NCBI GenBank assembly: GCA_017549335.1
Contig: JAFYVB010000029.1
Span: 1-64,000, forward strand
Direction: 5' to 3'
From: Clostridia bacterium
Lineage (GTDB): Bacteria > Bacillota > Clostridia > Christensenellales > Aristaeellaceae
DNA: 64,000 nt
The notes under the pieces were generated by a model. That model worked only from the letters and a program-made list of their open reading frames with translations, had not been told where the DNA came from and did not search any database. A program made the translations under genes and the position numbers. Position 1 is the first letter of the stretch; the number at the start of each line of letters is the position of its first letter. Shown here one piece after another: positions 7,941 to 17,382 of the stretch.

Positions 7941-9339
7941 AGAAATCAGGAAAATTTCTCAGGAGGAAATGCTCCTCCAGCAATCATTTGCGCAGAAAGT
8001 TAAAGATCATCCCAATCGTCCCCAAACCTACTATATCGTTACCTACGGCTGTCAGATGAATGCCCATGACAGCGAAAAGCTGGCCGGCATGCTTCGTCAG
8101 ATGGGTCTTACTCCCGCCGCCGATCGCCGCGAAGCAGACTTTGTTTTGCACAACACCTGCTGCATCCGCGATAATGCCGAAAGAAAAGCGCTGGGCAATG
8201 TTACATGGCTGAAGGAAGTCAAAAAAGACCGTCCGGGCATGCTCATCGGCGTGTGCGGCTGCATGATCCAGCAGCCCGTCATGGCCGAAAAGCTTCTTAA
8301 GCAGTATCCTTTCATCGATATCGCTTTCGGCACGGGCAATCTTTACCGCTTGCCCGAGTATCTCTATGAGGCACTGACGCAAAAAGAGAGGATCATCCGC
8401 GTAGACGCAAACGCCAGCACTCTTTTTGAAGGCCTTCCCGTCTGCCGTGAAAATTCCCTTAAAAGCTATATCACCGTCATGTACGGTTGCAACAATTTCT
8501 GCTCCTACTGCATCGTTCCTTATGTGCGCGGCAGAGAGCGTTCCCGTGCCGCCGATGACATTGTTCGCGAAGCGGAATCTCTCGTGGCTGCCGGAGCCAA
8601 AGAAATCATGCTGCTGGGTCAGAACGTAAACAGCTACGGTACCGACAGCGAAAACGGCGTTTCCTTTGCGCAGCTTCTGCGCCGCGTATCAAAGACAGGC
8701 ATCGAACGCATTCGCTTTATGACCTCCCATCCCAAGGATCTGTCCGATGCCTTGATCGATGAGATGGCGGTAAATCCCGTGATCGCGCCGCACCTGCATC
8801 TGCCTGTTCAGGCAGGCTCCAACCGCATCCTGCAAATGATGAACCGCCGCTATACCCGCGAGCATTACCTTGAAAAGGTGCGCAAACTTCGCAGCGCGAT
8901 CCCTCATCTGGGCCTCACCACCGATCTGATCGTAGCATTTCCCGGTGAAACCGAGGAGGAATTCCTTGAAACGGTTTCCCTGGTGGAAGAAGTCCGCTAT
9001 GACAGCGCCTATACTTTCATCTACAGCCCCCGCAAAGGCACTCGTGCCGCGGAAATGCCCGGACGCATCGATCCCGAAGTCGCAAGCGAGCGGATCGAAC
9101 GGTTGATCGCCGTGCAGGAAAGAATCACCGGCGAAATATTAAGCGGCATGAATGGTCAGACTGTTCATGTACTGGTTGAAGGCACGTCCCGCCGCCGCGC
9201 CACTCAGCTGACCGGCAAAAGCGAGCGCAATATCAACGTTAATTTTAACGGCAGCGAATGTGATATCGGAAAAATCATTCCCGTGCGCATCACCGGCGCC
9301 GGCAGCAATACGCTGCGCGGCGAAAAAGAGGAGGAATAA
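7933..9339 (+). CDS. miaB: tRNA-2-methylthio-N6-(dimethylallyl)adenosine synthase MiaB
   Basis: A 468-residue radical SAM methylthiotransferase that adds the 2-methylthio group to i6A37 of tRNAs reading UNN codons. The N-terminal UPF0004 domain has the auxiliary-cluster cysteines C40 (TYGCQMN), C76 or C77 (NTCCIRD) and C110 (CGCMIQ). The radical SAM motif is C186-C190-C193 (YGCNNFCSYC). A C-terminal TRAM domain closes the protein. ATG at 7933 is chosen over an in-frame TTG at 7909 because GAGGAAG lies 9 bases before it. It overlaps rng by 8 bases. Its substrate is made by miaA, which is encoded in the same operon. Confidence 0.96.
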   Translation: MREEIRKISQEEMLLQQSFAQKVKDHPNRPQTYYIVTYGCQMNAHDSEKLAGMLRQMGLTPAADRREADFVLHNTCCIRDNAERKALGNVTWLKEVKKDRPGMLIGVCGCMIQQPVMAEKLLKQYPFIDIAFGTGNLYRLPEYLYEALTQKERIIRVDANASTLFEGLPVCRENSLKSYITVMYGCNNFCSYCIVPYVRGRERSRAADDIVREAESLVAAGAKEIMLLGQNVNSYGTDSENGVSFAQLLRRVSKTGIERIRFMTSHPKDLSDALIDEMAVNPVIAPHLHLPVQAGSNRILQMMNRRYTREHYLEKVRKLRSAIPHLGLTTDLIVAFPGETEEEFLETVSLVEEVRYDSAYTFIYSPRKGTRAAEMPGRIDPEVASERIERLIAVQERITGEILSGMNGQTVHVLVEGTSRRRATQLTGKSERNINVNFNGSECDIGKIIPVRITGAGSNTLRGEKEEE

Positions 9340-9342
9340 TTT

Positions 9343-9768
9343 ATGTTTCATATGCCCCGTACTATTTATGATAAAGCAGCTGAGCTTGGTCGCCTGATGG
9401 CCGAAAGCGAGATCTTTCTTACCCTGAAAAAAGCTGAAGAAGAGGGACAGAATGACCCCGAGCTTTCCAAATGTATCAGCGCTTATCTTGAGAAGCGTGA
9501 GCGCATGGAAGAAGAAACCATGAAGGATGAAAAAGACTTTGACCTGATCGCCGCCCTTGCCCGAGAAATCGATGAAGAGAACCAGTTGATGAAAACCATT
9601 CCCGCTTATCAGAGGATTCAGGAAGCGAAAGCGGAATATAACAACCTCATGAGCGGCATCAACGATATTCTTTACGCCATGCTCTATCCTGATGTATCCT
9701 GCTCCTGCTCGGGCAACTGCGCCACCTGCGGCGGATGCTCCTCTCCCAAGACTGACGCCGAAGACTAA
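9343..9768 (+). CDS. YlbF/YmcA (RicF/RicA) family protein with cysteine-rich tail
   Basis: A 141-residue, mostly helical and highly charged protein of the YlbF/YmcA family, ending in a cysteine-rich tail with seven cysteines (CSCSGNCATCGGCSS at about residues 118-132). In B. subtilis, RicA, RicF and RicT form a complex that binds iron-sulfur clusters and helps RNase Y mature mRNAs and supports Spo0A activation. RicA (YmcA) is encoded beside miaB and mutSL there, as here. The tail suggests cluster binding in this protein too. Whether it is the RicA or RicF equivalent cannot be decided by eye. GAGGAGGAA lies before the ATG. Confidence 0.82.
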   Translation: MFHMPRTIYDKAAELGRLMAESEIFLTLKKAEEEGQNDPELSKCISAYLEKRERMEEETMKDEKDFDLIAALAREIDEENQLMKTIPAYQRIQEAKAEYNNLMSGINDILYAMLYPDVSCSCSGNCATCGGCSSPKTDAED

Positions 9769-9795
9769 CCTTTACCGAACAAAGGAGAATTGTTC

Positions 9796-12405
9796 ATGGC
9801 ACGCCCTGCAATCAAAAGCGTCACCCCCATGATGCAGCAATACCTCACCATGAAAGAAGAACACCCGGACGAGCTTCTTTTCTATCGGTTGGGCGATTTT
9901 TATGAAATGTTCTTTGATGACGCCCTTACCGCGAGCCGCGAGCTTGAATTAACGCTTACCGGCCGTGATTGCGGGCTGGAAGAACGCGCGCCCATGTGCG
10001 GCGTTCCGCATCATGCCGTTGATACCTATATCACCCGTTTGGTCGAAAAAGGCTACCGAGTCGCCATTTGCGAACAGATGGAGGATCCCTCTGTCGCCAA
10101 GGGCATTGTTAAGCGTGCCATTACGCGTATTGTTACCCCAGGCACCATTACCGATCAATCTGCGCTTTCCGAGCGCAAAAACAATTATCTGACCGCGGTG
10201 TGCATCGAAGGGAAGCGCGCCGGCATTGCTTATGTGGATATTACCACGGGCGAATTTTTCGCCACACAGCTTTCAAATGCCGAGCGTGAATTAAGAGGTG
10301 CGCTTGCGTCTATCGCTCCGGGCGAGATTATCACCAACAATGCCCCTGTCGTTTCTCTCGTTTGCAATGCGCCTCAGGGCAGCTGCCCCCAAACTGCTTT
10401 CCAGGGCTCCCGCGCCACCGAGCTGCTCTTAAAGCATTTCGGCGTTGCTTCACTGACAGCGCTGGGCTTTGACAATACACTGCTGCCCGCTGCCCATGCC
10501 GCAGGCGCACTAATGCGCTACATCGCCGATACACAGATGACTTCCATGAGTCATATGACGACGATCCGTATCCAAACCACAGAACAGACCATGCCTCTTG
10601 ACGCTCCCACCCGCAGGAATCTTGAGCTGACCGAGGGGCTCAGCAGCCGCTCTGTTCGCGGCAGCCTTCTTTGGCTCCTTGACAAAACGGCTACCGCCAT
10701 GGGCGGACGCATGCTTCGCCGCTGGATTGAACAGCCGCTGCTCGCCAAAGACGCCATCGAAAAACGCCTTCAGGCTGTATCGACGCTGCACGGAAGCCAT
10801 GTATTGTCTGAGCGGCTGTATGAAATTCTCGGCAATGTATACGACATGGAGCGCATTCTCTCCAAGGTTTCCTATGGAACACTCAATGCCCGTGACTGTC
10901 TGGCGCTTTTGCGCTCTCTCAATCAGGTTCCTCCGCTGATGGAATTGCTGTCAGGAGACGAATACAAGCCCGTTGTGGATATGTTAGGCGCCATCGATCC
11001 CCTGCAGGACCTGACTACGCTGCTTTTCGAGGCCATCAATCCGGAGGCACCCTTACTGATTACCGACGGCGATGTAATCAAAAAAGGCTACAACGCCCGG
11101 CTTGATGAACTCCGCGACGCATCGCAGCTTGGTAAAACATGGATCAATGAGCTTGAACAGCGTGAACGTGAAGAAACAGGCATCAAGAATCTGAAAATCA
11201 GTTTCAATCGTGTATTCGGCTACTATATCGAAGTCACGAAATCCTATTACACACTGGTTCCGCTGCGTTATCAGCGCCGCCAGACCCTGGCTTCCTCCGA
11301 GCGCTATACCACGGATGAATTGAGAGAGCTTGAAAACAAGATCATGGGCGCACAGGATCAAAGCGCAAAACTGGAGCTTGAGCTGTTCTCTGCTGTGCGC
11401 GATCGCGTACGTGCAGCCATCCCACAGCTTCAAGCCACTGCAACAGCGCTGAAAACGCTGGATGCTCTGCTTTCTCTTGCCCGCGTCGCTATCGAAAGCA
11501 ACTATGTATGCCCCGTCATTTCGGAAAGCGGCGATCTTGTCATACGCGACGGTCGCCATCCTGTCGTGGAAAAAACCATGTCGGACGGTATGTTCGTACC
11601 CAACGACACCGAAATGAACATTGATGAAAAGCGCATGCAGATCATTACCGGTCCCAACATGGCCGGTAAAAGTACCTATATGCGCCAGGTCGCGCTCATC
11701 GTACTGATGGCGCACATCGGTTCTTTTGTTCCGGCACGCGAAGCCATGATTCCCCTTGTGGACAATGTGTTCACGCGCATCGGTGCGTCGGATGACCTTG
11801 CAGGAGGCCAATCCACTTTCATGGTGGAAATGAGTGAAACGGCCTACATCCTTCGCAATGCCACCAACCGTTCGCTGGTTATTCTGGATGAAATCGGCCG
11901 CGGCACCAGCACCTTTGACGGTTTGAGCATTGCCTGGTCCACCGTTGAATACCTCTGTGATCAGAACAAATGCGGTGCAAAGACGCTGTTTGCCACCCAT
12001 TATCATGAGCTTTCCGAACTGGAAGGCGTTTTGAACGGCGTTACCAACTACCAGATCTCCGTAAAAGAACACGGTGAAGAGGTTATTTTCCTGCGCAAGA
12101 TCGTCCGCGGCGGCGCCGATAAGAGCTTCGGCGTGTATGTAGCCCGCCTTGCCGGTGTTCCCCACAGCGTGGTTGCCAGAGCACAGGAGATCGAGGCACG
12201 CCTTGAAGCCAACAACATCACACAAAATACCATCGGCAAGAACATCCTCGAAAAAGGAAAAAAGAAGAATCAGCAGCAGGATCTTTTCGAATACGGCAAG
12301 ACCGAACTGATTGAGGAACTGGGAAATCTCGACGTGCTTTCCATGTCTCCCATCAATGCGCTCAACACGCTCTTCCTGCTGCGGGAAAAGGCCCGCAAAC
12401 TTTGA
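9796..12405 (+). CDS. mutS: DNA mismatch repair protein MutS
   Basis: An 869-residue MutS1 that detects base mismatches and small loops. The N-terminal mismatch-binding domain carries GDFYEMFFDDA (the F-x-E motif that stacks on the mismatch). The C-terminal ABC-type ATPase has Walker A GPNMAGKST near residue 620, the signature GQSTFMVEM, Walker B VILDEIGRGTSTFDG and the switch histidine in FATHYHEL. The length is normal for MutS1. ATG at 9796 is preferred over TTG at 9790 because AAAGGAGA is 8 bases upstream. mutL follows after 15 bases, so the two form an operon. Confidence 0.97.
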   Translation: MARPAIKSVTPMMQQYLTMKEEHPDELLFYRLGDFYEMFFDDALTASRELELTLTGRDCGLEERAPMCGVPHHAVDTYITRLVEKGYRVAICEQMEDPSVAKGIVKRAITRIVTPGTITDQSALSERKNNYLTAVCIEGKRAGIAYVDITTGEFFATQLSNAERELRGALASIAPGEIITNNAPVVSLVCNAPQGSCPQTAFQGSRATELLLKHFGVASLTALGFDNTLLPAAHAAGALMRYIADTQMTSMSHMTTIRIQTTEQTMPLDAPTRRNLELTEGLSSRSVRGSLLWLLDKTATAMGGRMLRRWIEQPLLAKDAIEKRLQAVSTLHGSHVLSERLYEILGNVYDMERILSKVSYGTLNARDCLALLRSLNQVPPLMELLSGDEYKPVVDMLGAIDPLQDLTTLLFEAINPEAPLLITDGDVIKKGYNARLDELRDASQLGKTWINELEQREREETGIKNLKISFNRVFGYYIEVTKSYYTLVPLRYQRRQTLASSERYTTDELRELENKIMGAQDQSAKLELELFSAVRDRVRAAIPQLQATATALKTLDALLSLARVAIESNYVCPVISESGDLVIRDGRHPVVEKTMSDGMFVPNDTEMNIDEKRMQIITGPNMAGKSTYMRQVALIVLMAHIGSFVPAREAMIPLVDNVFTRIGASDDLAGGQSTFMVEMSETAYILRNATNRSLVILDEIGRGTSTFDGLSIAWSTVEYLCDQNKCGAKTLFATHYHELSELEGVLNGVTNYQISVKEHGEEVIFLRKIVRGGADKSFGVYVARLAGVPHSVVARAQEIEARLEANNITQNTIGKNILEKGKKKNQQQDLFEYGKTELIEELGNLDVLSMSPINALNTLFLLREKARKL

Positions 12406-12420
12406 TATTAAGGAGGCACT

Positions 12421-14466
12421 ATGTCCCTTAAACACATCCGTCAGCTGCCCCAGGACATCATCGGACAAATCGCCGCAGGCGAAGTTGTCGAGCGTCCTGC
12501 CGCAGCCATCAAGGAACTGGTCGAAAACAGCATGGACGCAGGAGCCACCGCCATTACCGTGGAAATCCGCGACGGAGGGCTTACCTCTTTCCGTGTGGTC
12601 GATAACGGAAGCGGCATTCACCCCGGTGATATCCGCCTTGCCTTCGAACGCCATGCCACCAGCAAAATTTCGGCTGCAGAGGATCTGTATAACGTGAAGA
12701 CGCTGGGCTTCCGCGGTGAAGCTCTCGCTTCGATTGCCGCTGTATCCAAGTTGACCTGCACCACGCGTACAAAAGATGCGGAATTCGGTCTTTCTGTGCA
12801 GAACAACGGTGGCGTTATCACAGAAATCAAAGAAGCCGCCTGCCCCGAAGGAACTGCTTTTACGATAAAAGAGCTGTTTTACAACGCGCCTGTGCGCCGT
12901 AAGTTTCTGAAAAAGCCTTCTACGGAAACCGGCTACATTTCCGATCTGATGATGCGCTTTATCCTTTCGCATCCCCAGATCTCTTTCCGTTACATCGCAG
13001 ACGGAAAAACGGTGTATTTCAGCGCCGGCGACGGCAAGCTGGAAAGCGCTGTAATGAGCATTTACGGCCTGCAGGCCCTTGGAAAGCTTCGCCGCATATC
13101 GGGACGAATGAACGGGCTTTTGCTGGAAGGTTTTGTGGGGATCGGTGAACTGGCACGCGGCAACCGTACGCACCAGACATATATTCTCAACGGCCGCATG
13201 ATCAAAAGCAATCTGCTGACAGCATCCCTTGAAGAAGCCTGTCGTCAGCAGGTGATGATCGGACGTTTTCCCATCTGCATTCTGCACCTGACCATGCCCT
13301 TCGAATCCGTGGACGTCAACGTGCATCCCAACAAGTGGGAGGTGCGTTTCCAGAATGAATTCGCCATCCGCGAAGCAGTTGCCACGCTGATTCGCGAGGC
13401 ATTGCAGGAAAAAACCACCCTTGACAGAGCTGCAAAGCTGTTTGATGAAACAGTCAAACCCGTTTCGTCCGTAACTGTTACCCCTGCCGCTCAAATTGCC
13501 GTTTCAAAACCTGAGCCTCTCGCCAAGAACATCCAAAGTTCTGCTAATAACAAACCCGATTCTACTTTCGGCAATACCGTCGTTCATTCCGCAAAACCCG
13601 TTATTCCCCAAATTTCCCATACGGAACCCACGGGCAAGACCATACATACTCTGCCGCTTACTTCTTCCGCAGCACCTGTACAGCCCGTTCTTCGCAGCAC
13701 GCCCGATGCTGTCATGGTTCCCAAACGCGATACCATCCCGGTATCGCAGCTTCCTCTTGTTCCCACGAGCGCTCCGTCCGTCGCACCCGCAGTGATTGAA
13801 AAGGCCACGCCTTCTGTCAAGCCTGTTCCCTCTTATATCGAAGAAGAGGTTCAGCAAATATCCGAAGAAAAAGTGGATGCGGCCTTCTCGCAGCTGCCCG
13901 TACGCATGATCGGCGTTGTCTTTAATACCTATATCATCCTCGAATGCAATGACCGTATGCTTCTTTGTGATCAGCATGCAGTTCATGAACGTTTGCTCTT
14001 TGAACAAATGCTCAAGGCTTGCGAAGGTGACGCCGCTTCTCAGGGACTTCTCGCTCCCGCCCTCATCACACTGGCACATAAGGAATACGAGGTCTTCCTC
14101 GAAGAGCAGCACGCGCTAAAAGCCGCAGGTTTTGAGGCCGAAGACTTCGGCGACCGTACTGTCCAGCTGCGTGCCGTTCCCATGGTTTTGGGAAGCGCAA
14201 AAAGCATCGACGCTTTCCGTGATGCACTGGACGATCTCGCGGACGGCAGACTGCTTTCCGACCAGAAGCGAACGGAGCGAATTATCCAAATGGCTTGTAA
14301 GCACGCCATCAAAGGCGGCGAAAAGCTGCCGGAAGAAGGCCTGTTTGAGCTGGTCCGCCGCATGATCACCGATAATGTAACGCCCACCTGCCCTCACGGA
14401 AGACCTTTGATCGTTGAAGTAACGCACCGTGAGCTTGACAAACGCTTCCGCAGGATTCAGAATTGA
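12421..14466 (+). CDS. mutL: DNA mismatch repair endonuclease MutL
   Basis: A 681-residue MutL. The N-terminal GHKL ATPase has ENSMDAGA, DNGSGI and GFRGEAL. A proline-, threonine- and valine-rich linker spans roughly residues 345-485. The C-terminal dimerisation domain carries the endonuclease motif DQHAVHERLLFE (DQHAxxExxxxE) near residue 518 and the zinc-site segment CPHGRP near 657. It should therefore nick DNA itself, as expected in bacteria without MutH. AAGGAGG precedes the ATG. The gene ends 2 bases before the preferred miaA start. Confidence 0.97.
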   Translation: MSLKHIRQLPQDIIGQIAAGEVVERPAAAIKELVENSMDAGATAITVEIRDGGLTSFRVVDNGSGIHPGDIRLAFERHATSKISAAEDLYNVKTLGFRGEALASIAAVSKLTCTTRTKDAEFGLSVQNNGGVITEIKEAACPEGTAFTIKELFYNAPVRRKFLKKPSTETGYISDLMMRFILSHPQISFRYIADGKTVYFSAGDGKLESAVMSIYGLQALGKLRRISGRMNGLLLEGFVGIGELARGNRTHQTYILNGRMIKSNLLTASLEEACRQQVMIGRFPICILHLTMPFESVDVNVHPNKWEVRFQNEFAIREAVATLIREALQEKTTLDRAAKLFDETVKPVSSVTVTPAAQIAVSKPEPLAKNIQSSANNKPDSTFGNTVVHSAKPVIPQISHTEPTGKTIHTLPLTSSAAPVQPVLRSTPDAVMVPKRDTIPVSQLPLVPTSAPSVAPAVIEKATPSVKPVPSYIEEEVQQISEEKVDAAFSQLPVRMIGVVFNTYIILECNDRMLLCDQHAVHERLLFEQMLKACEGDAASQGLLAPALITLAHKEYEVFLEEQHALKAAGFEAEDFGDRTVQLRAVPMVLGSAKSIDAFRDALDDLADGRLLSDQKRTERIIQMACKHAIKGGEKLPEEGLFELVRRMITDNVTPTCPHGRPLIVEVTHRELDKRFRRIQN

Positions 14467-14468
14467 CA

Positions 14469-15404
14469 ATGAGCATGATCAATACTTCAAAGCCGCGCAT
14501 CCTTGTTTTCACAGGGGCTACGGCAAGCGGCAAAACAGGGTTGGCTCTTCAGGTTGCCGGAAATCTTCCCTGTGAGATTGTCTGCATGGATTCCATGCAA
14601 ATCTATAAGCGCATGGATATCGGCACTGCCAAGCCCACTGCCGCAGAGCAGGCTGTTGCCCCCCATCATATGCTGGACATCATCGAGCCCGACGCTGCTT
14701 TCTCCGTTGCCGAATATGTGGACAGAACACACAAGGTGATCGCCGGTATCCTCAAAAGGGGACGCATTCCCGTGCTCGTAGGCGGCACAGGCTTGTATCT
14801 GCAGGGACTTTCCTTACCCATGAATTACGGCGGCCTGCCCAGCGATCCAGCCGTCCGGCAGGAACTCACAGCCGAAATGGAACAGCTGGGTGCGCAGCTC
14901 ATGCATGAGCGCCTTTCGATGATTGATCCGCCCACTGCTGCGCGTCTGCATCCCAATGACACCCGACGCGTTATCCGCGCGCTTGAGATCTATAGACTGA
15001 CCGGCATTCCTATGTCGCAGCATAAAACGCCAACAGACGCCGATTCGCCCTACAATTTCTCCGTTTATGCCATCGATTGGGATCGGCACATCCTGCACGA
15101 GCGAATCAATACCCGTGTTGATTTCATGATGAAAGAAGGACTCTTTGAGGAAGTCAGGGCATTGATTGCATCAGGGGTTCCCGCCACTGCACAAAGCATG
15201 CAGGGGCTTGGCTATAAAGAGCTTTTGCCCGCATTAAACAAAGAAATCTCCCTTAAAGAAGCCGTAGAACAGATCAAAACCGGCACACGTAATTACGCCC
15301 GCAGGCAGCTGATCTGGTTCCGTCGCGATCAGCGTGTTCACTGGATCGCAAGCAATCAAATCAACAATGTCGCAAATGACATTATCGCCGAATGGAAGGA
15401 CTGA
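14469..15404 (+). CDS. miaA: tRNA dimethylallyltransferase MiaA
   Basis: A 311-residue isopentenyl-tRNA transferase that adds a dimethylallyl group to N6 of A37 in tRNAs reading UNN codons, the step before MiaB. It has the P-loop GATASGKTGLA, DSMQIYKRMDIGTAKP, VGGTGLYLQGL and LGYKELLPAL, all family landmarks. ATG at 14469 is chosen. A TTG at 14463 would overlap mutL, and the ribosome binding site is weak in either case (CAGGATT), so translation may be coupled to mutL. hfq, a common neighbour of miaA, is absent here. Confidence 0.95.
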   Translation: MSMINTSKPRILVFTGATASGKTGLALQVAGNLPCEIVCMDSMQIYKRMDIGTAKPTAAEQAVAPHHMLDIIEPDAAFSVAEYVDRTHKVIAGILKRGRIPVLVGGTGLYLQGLSLPMNYGGLPSDPAVRQELTAEMEQLGAQLMHERLSMIDPPTAARLHPNDTRRVIRALEIYRLTGIPMSQHKTPTDADSPYNFSVYAIDWDRHILHERINTRVDFMMKEGLFEEVRALIASGVPATAQSMQGLGYKELLPALNKEISLKEAVEQIKTGTRNYARRQLIWFRRDQRVHWIASNQINNVANDIIAEWKD

Positions 15405-15408
15405 TACG

Positions 15409-16647
15409 ATGGATATTTTGAAGCTGATCAATCAAGCCGAAGCCGATTGTGCGCAGCAGTTTGCGCAAATCGATGAAATTGCCCTGAAGGGCACCCGCAA
15501 AGTGCTGAGTGCCTTTGCCAATCATCACGTTGCCGCCAGACACTTTTCTCCCACTACAGGCTACGGCTATGATGACGTGGGGCGCGACACGCTTGAAGCC
15601 ATTTTCTGCGACCTGTTTGCAGCGGATGCCGCCATCGTTCGCCCGCAGATTGCCTCGGGGACCCATGCGCTTTCCATGTGTCTTTTCGGACTGCTCAAAC
15701 CCGGCGATCATCTGCTGGCCGCAACGGGCATGCCCTACGATACCCTTGAATGCGTTATCGGCAAAAACGGCCAGCCTGTGGGCTCTCTTTCCGAAATGGG
15801 CGTTACTTTTGACGCTGTTCCGCTGAAGGAAGACGATTCCATCGATCTCCCTGCCGTTCTTGCCGCCATTAAGCCCGAAACCGCCGTTGTATCCCTCCAA
15901 CGCAGCCGCGGTTATGCATGGCGCGACGCGATCTTGCCTGAAGACATGAAAGCTTTGATCGACGCCGTTCACAAGCTGCGTCCCGATATTTTCATCATGG
16001 TGGATAACTGCTACGGCGCATTCGTTTGTGATACAGAGCCTACCCATTACGGCGCCGACGTTGTCGTGGGCAGCCTGATCAAAAACATCGGCGGCGGTCT
16101 TGCGCCCACCGGCGGCTATATCTGCGGTACGGCCCGCGCTATCGAACGCGTGGAAGCCCGTCTTACCGCCCCCGGCATCGGCAGAGAAGTGGGCAGTTAT
16201 GCCGCTTCTTATCAGCCCTTCTATCAGGGTCTTTTCCTTGCCCCGCACACCGTGGCGCAGGCCCTCAAAACCGCCGTGCTCTCCGCGCGTGTGTTTGAAC
16301 TGCTGGGGATGAAGTCCTCTCCAGCCTATAACGCCAAGCGTTCGGACATCATCCAGGCCATTGAAATGGGTTCTCCCGAAAGGCTGGTCGCATTCTGCTG
16401 CGGCATTCAGGCTGCTTCTCCCGTAGACAGCTTCGTTGCTCCCGAACCTTGGGAAATGCCCGGTTACAACGATCCTGTCATTATGGCCGCCGGCACTTTT
16501 GTATCCGGTGCATCCATCGAGCTTTCCGCAGACGCTCCCATGCGCGCTCCCTATATCGCCTACATGCAGGGCGCTCTTACCTATGAGCACGGTAAGCTTG
16601 CGCTGCAAACAGCCCTTGAATATATGGACAGCCGAGACACCCTTTAA
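15409..16647 (+). CDS. Methionine gamma-lyase-like PLP enzyme (aluminum resistance protein family)
   Basis: A 412-residue PLP-dependent fold-type I enzyme of the family long labelled aluminum resistance protein (PF06838). The likely PLP lysine is K225 in GSLIKNIGGG. Other segments are HVAARHFSPTTGYGYDD, RPQIASGTHAL and MVDNCYGAFV. The family is thought to act on sulfur amino acids and often lies beside miaA or hfq in Bacillota. The true substrate here is unknown. The gene begins 4 bases after miaA and is the last in the long operon, being followed by a strong terminator at 16661-16685. Confidence 0.88.
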   Translation: MDILKLINQAEADCAQQFAQIDEIALKGTRKVLSAFANHHVAARHFSPTTGYGYDDVGRDTLEAIFCDLFAADAAIVRPQIASGTHALSMCLFGLLKPGDHLLAATGMPYDTLECVIGKNGQPVGSLSEMGVTFDAVPLKEDDSIDLPAVLAAIKPETAVVSLQRSRGYAWRDAILPEDMKALIDAVHKLRPDIFIMVDNCYGAFVCDTEPTHYGADVVVGSLIKNIGGGLAPTGGYICGTARAIERVEARLTAPGIGREVGSYAASYQPFYQGLFLAPHTVAQALKTAVLSARVFELLGMKSSPAYNAKRSDIIQAIEMGSPERLVAFCCGIQAASPVDSFVAPEPWEMPGYNDPVIMAAGTFVSGASIELSADAPMRAPYIAYMQGALTYEHGKLALQTALEYMDSRDTL

Positions 16648-16660
16648 TGCAATATGACCG

Positions 16661-16685
16661 GCCCGCAGCGATGCGGGCTTTTCTT
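16661..16685 (+). terminator. Rho-independent terminator of the radical SAM-mutSL-miaA operon
   Basis: GCCCGCA (16661-16667), tetraloop GCGA and TGCGGGC (16672-16678) form a perfect 7-base-pair GC-rich hairpin followed by TTTTCTT. It ends the operon that starts near 4,250. Confidence 0.88.
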
Positions 16686-16737
16686 ATGCATACTCCTTCA
16701 CCTTTTCTCATAGGTTGATGCAAGCGGAGGTGTGCAA

Positions 16738-17382
16738 ATGGGACTTATGATCAAACGCTGCAATGAAGAATATGTGAATACACAGCGCAACGAGCTTCAG
16801 AAGAAATCATCCGGGGGTTCCTTTGGCGAAAAGCTTACAAGAAACGTGCTGATCGCCTCACTTGCTCTATGCTGCATTGTCAGCGCACGGAACATCCATG
16901 TTTCTCAGGACAAAAATGTGCTTCGCGTTTTGCAAACCGCCGTCGAAAGCGAATGGGATGACAATCTCGGCCGGCTTGTGTATGCAAACAGCACGCTTTC
17001 CGAGGCTATTTCCGTATTTGCCAACAGTTCGTCTTCTGCGCTTTATCAGCCCTGTCTTTCGCAGGTAGCGGACGTTTTCACTTCGGATGCGCCCTATATT
17101 ACCTATCACGCTGCAGACTCCGTATATACCGCGGCAGCCTGCGAAATCACAAGCGTTTCCTATCATCCCGAAACGCAGACATATTCTCTTCGTGCTCATT
17201 GTGAAAATGGCCTTGATTGCCTTTATTCAGGGCTTACATCCTGTTTTGCAGCAGAAGGCGATCCATTGCCCGCCCGCGCCCAGATCGGCATATGCAAAGA
17301 TCAGAAGCTTATTTTTGAAGTGCGCAGAAACGGTGCATCGGTGGATGCTTCCGAGTATTTTGTTTCCGAGCAGGTGCAGTGA
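16738..17382 (+). CDS. spoIVFA: SpoIVFA-like membrane protein with degenerate LytM/M23 domain
   Basis: A 214-residue protein with one transmembrane segment at about residues 36-51 (NVLIASLALCCIVSA). The extracellular end resembles a decayed M23/LytM fold: GLDCLYSGLTSC near residue 157, then AQIGI and LIFEVRRNGASVD near 190-202, the place where active enzymes have HLHFEV. The HxH zinc ligands are absent. It lies immediately upstream of spoIVFB, the arrangement of the B. subtilis SpoIVFA inhibitor/scaffold and SpoIVFB protease in the outer forespore membrane. Its identity rests on context plus this weak similarity. ATG at 16738 is 7 bases after GGAGG; the GTG at 16732 is too close. Confidence 0.65.
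   Translation: MGLMIKRCNEEYVNTQRNELQKKSSGGSFGEKLTRNVLIASLALCCIVSARNIHVSQDKNVLRVLQTAVESEWDDNLGRLVYANSTLSEAISVFANSSSSALYQPCLSQVADVFTSDAPYITYHAADSVYTAAACEITSVSYHPETQTYSLRAHCENGLDCLYSGLTSCFAAEGDPLPARAQIGICKDQKLIFEVRRNGASVDASEYFVSEQVQ

Noticed and set aside
11053-13494. An 813-codon open frame on the minus strand opposite mutS and mutL
   Set aside because: It is antisense to two well-conserved genes with intact motifs and resembles no family. It is long only because the plus-strand codon usage avoids certain triplets.
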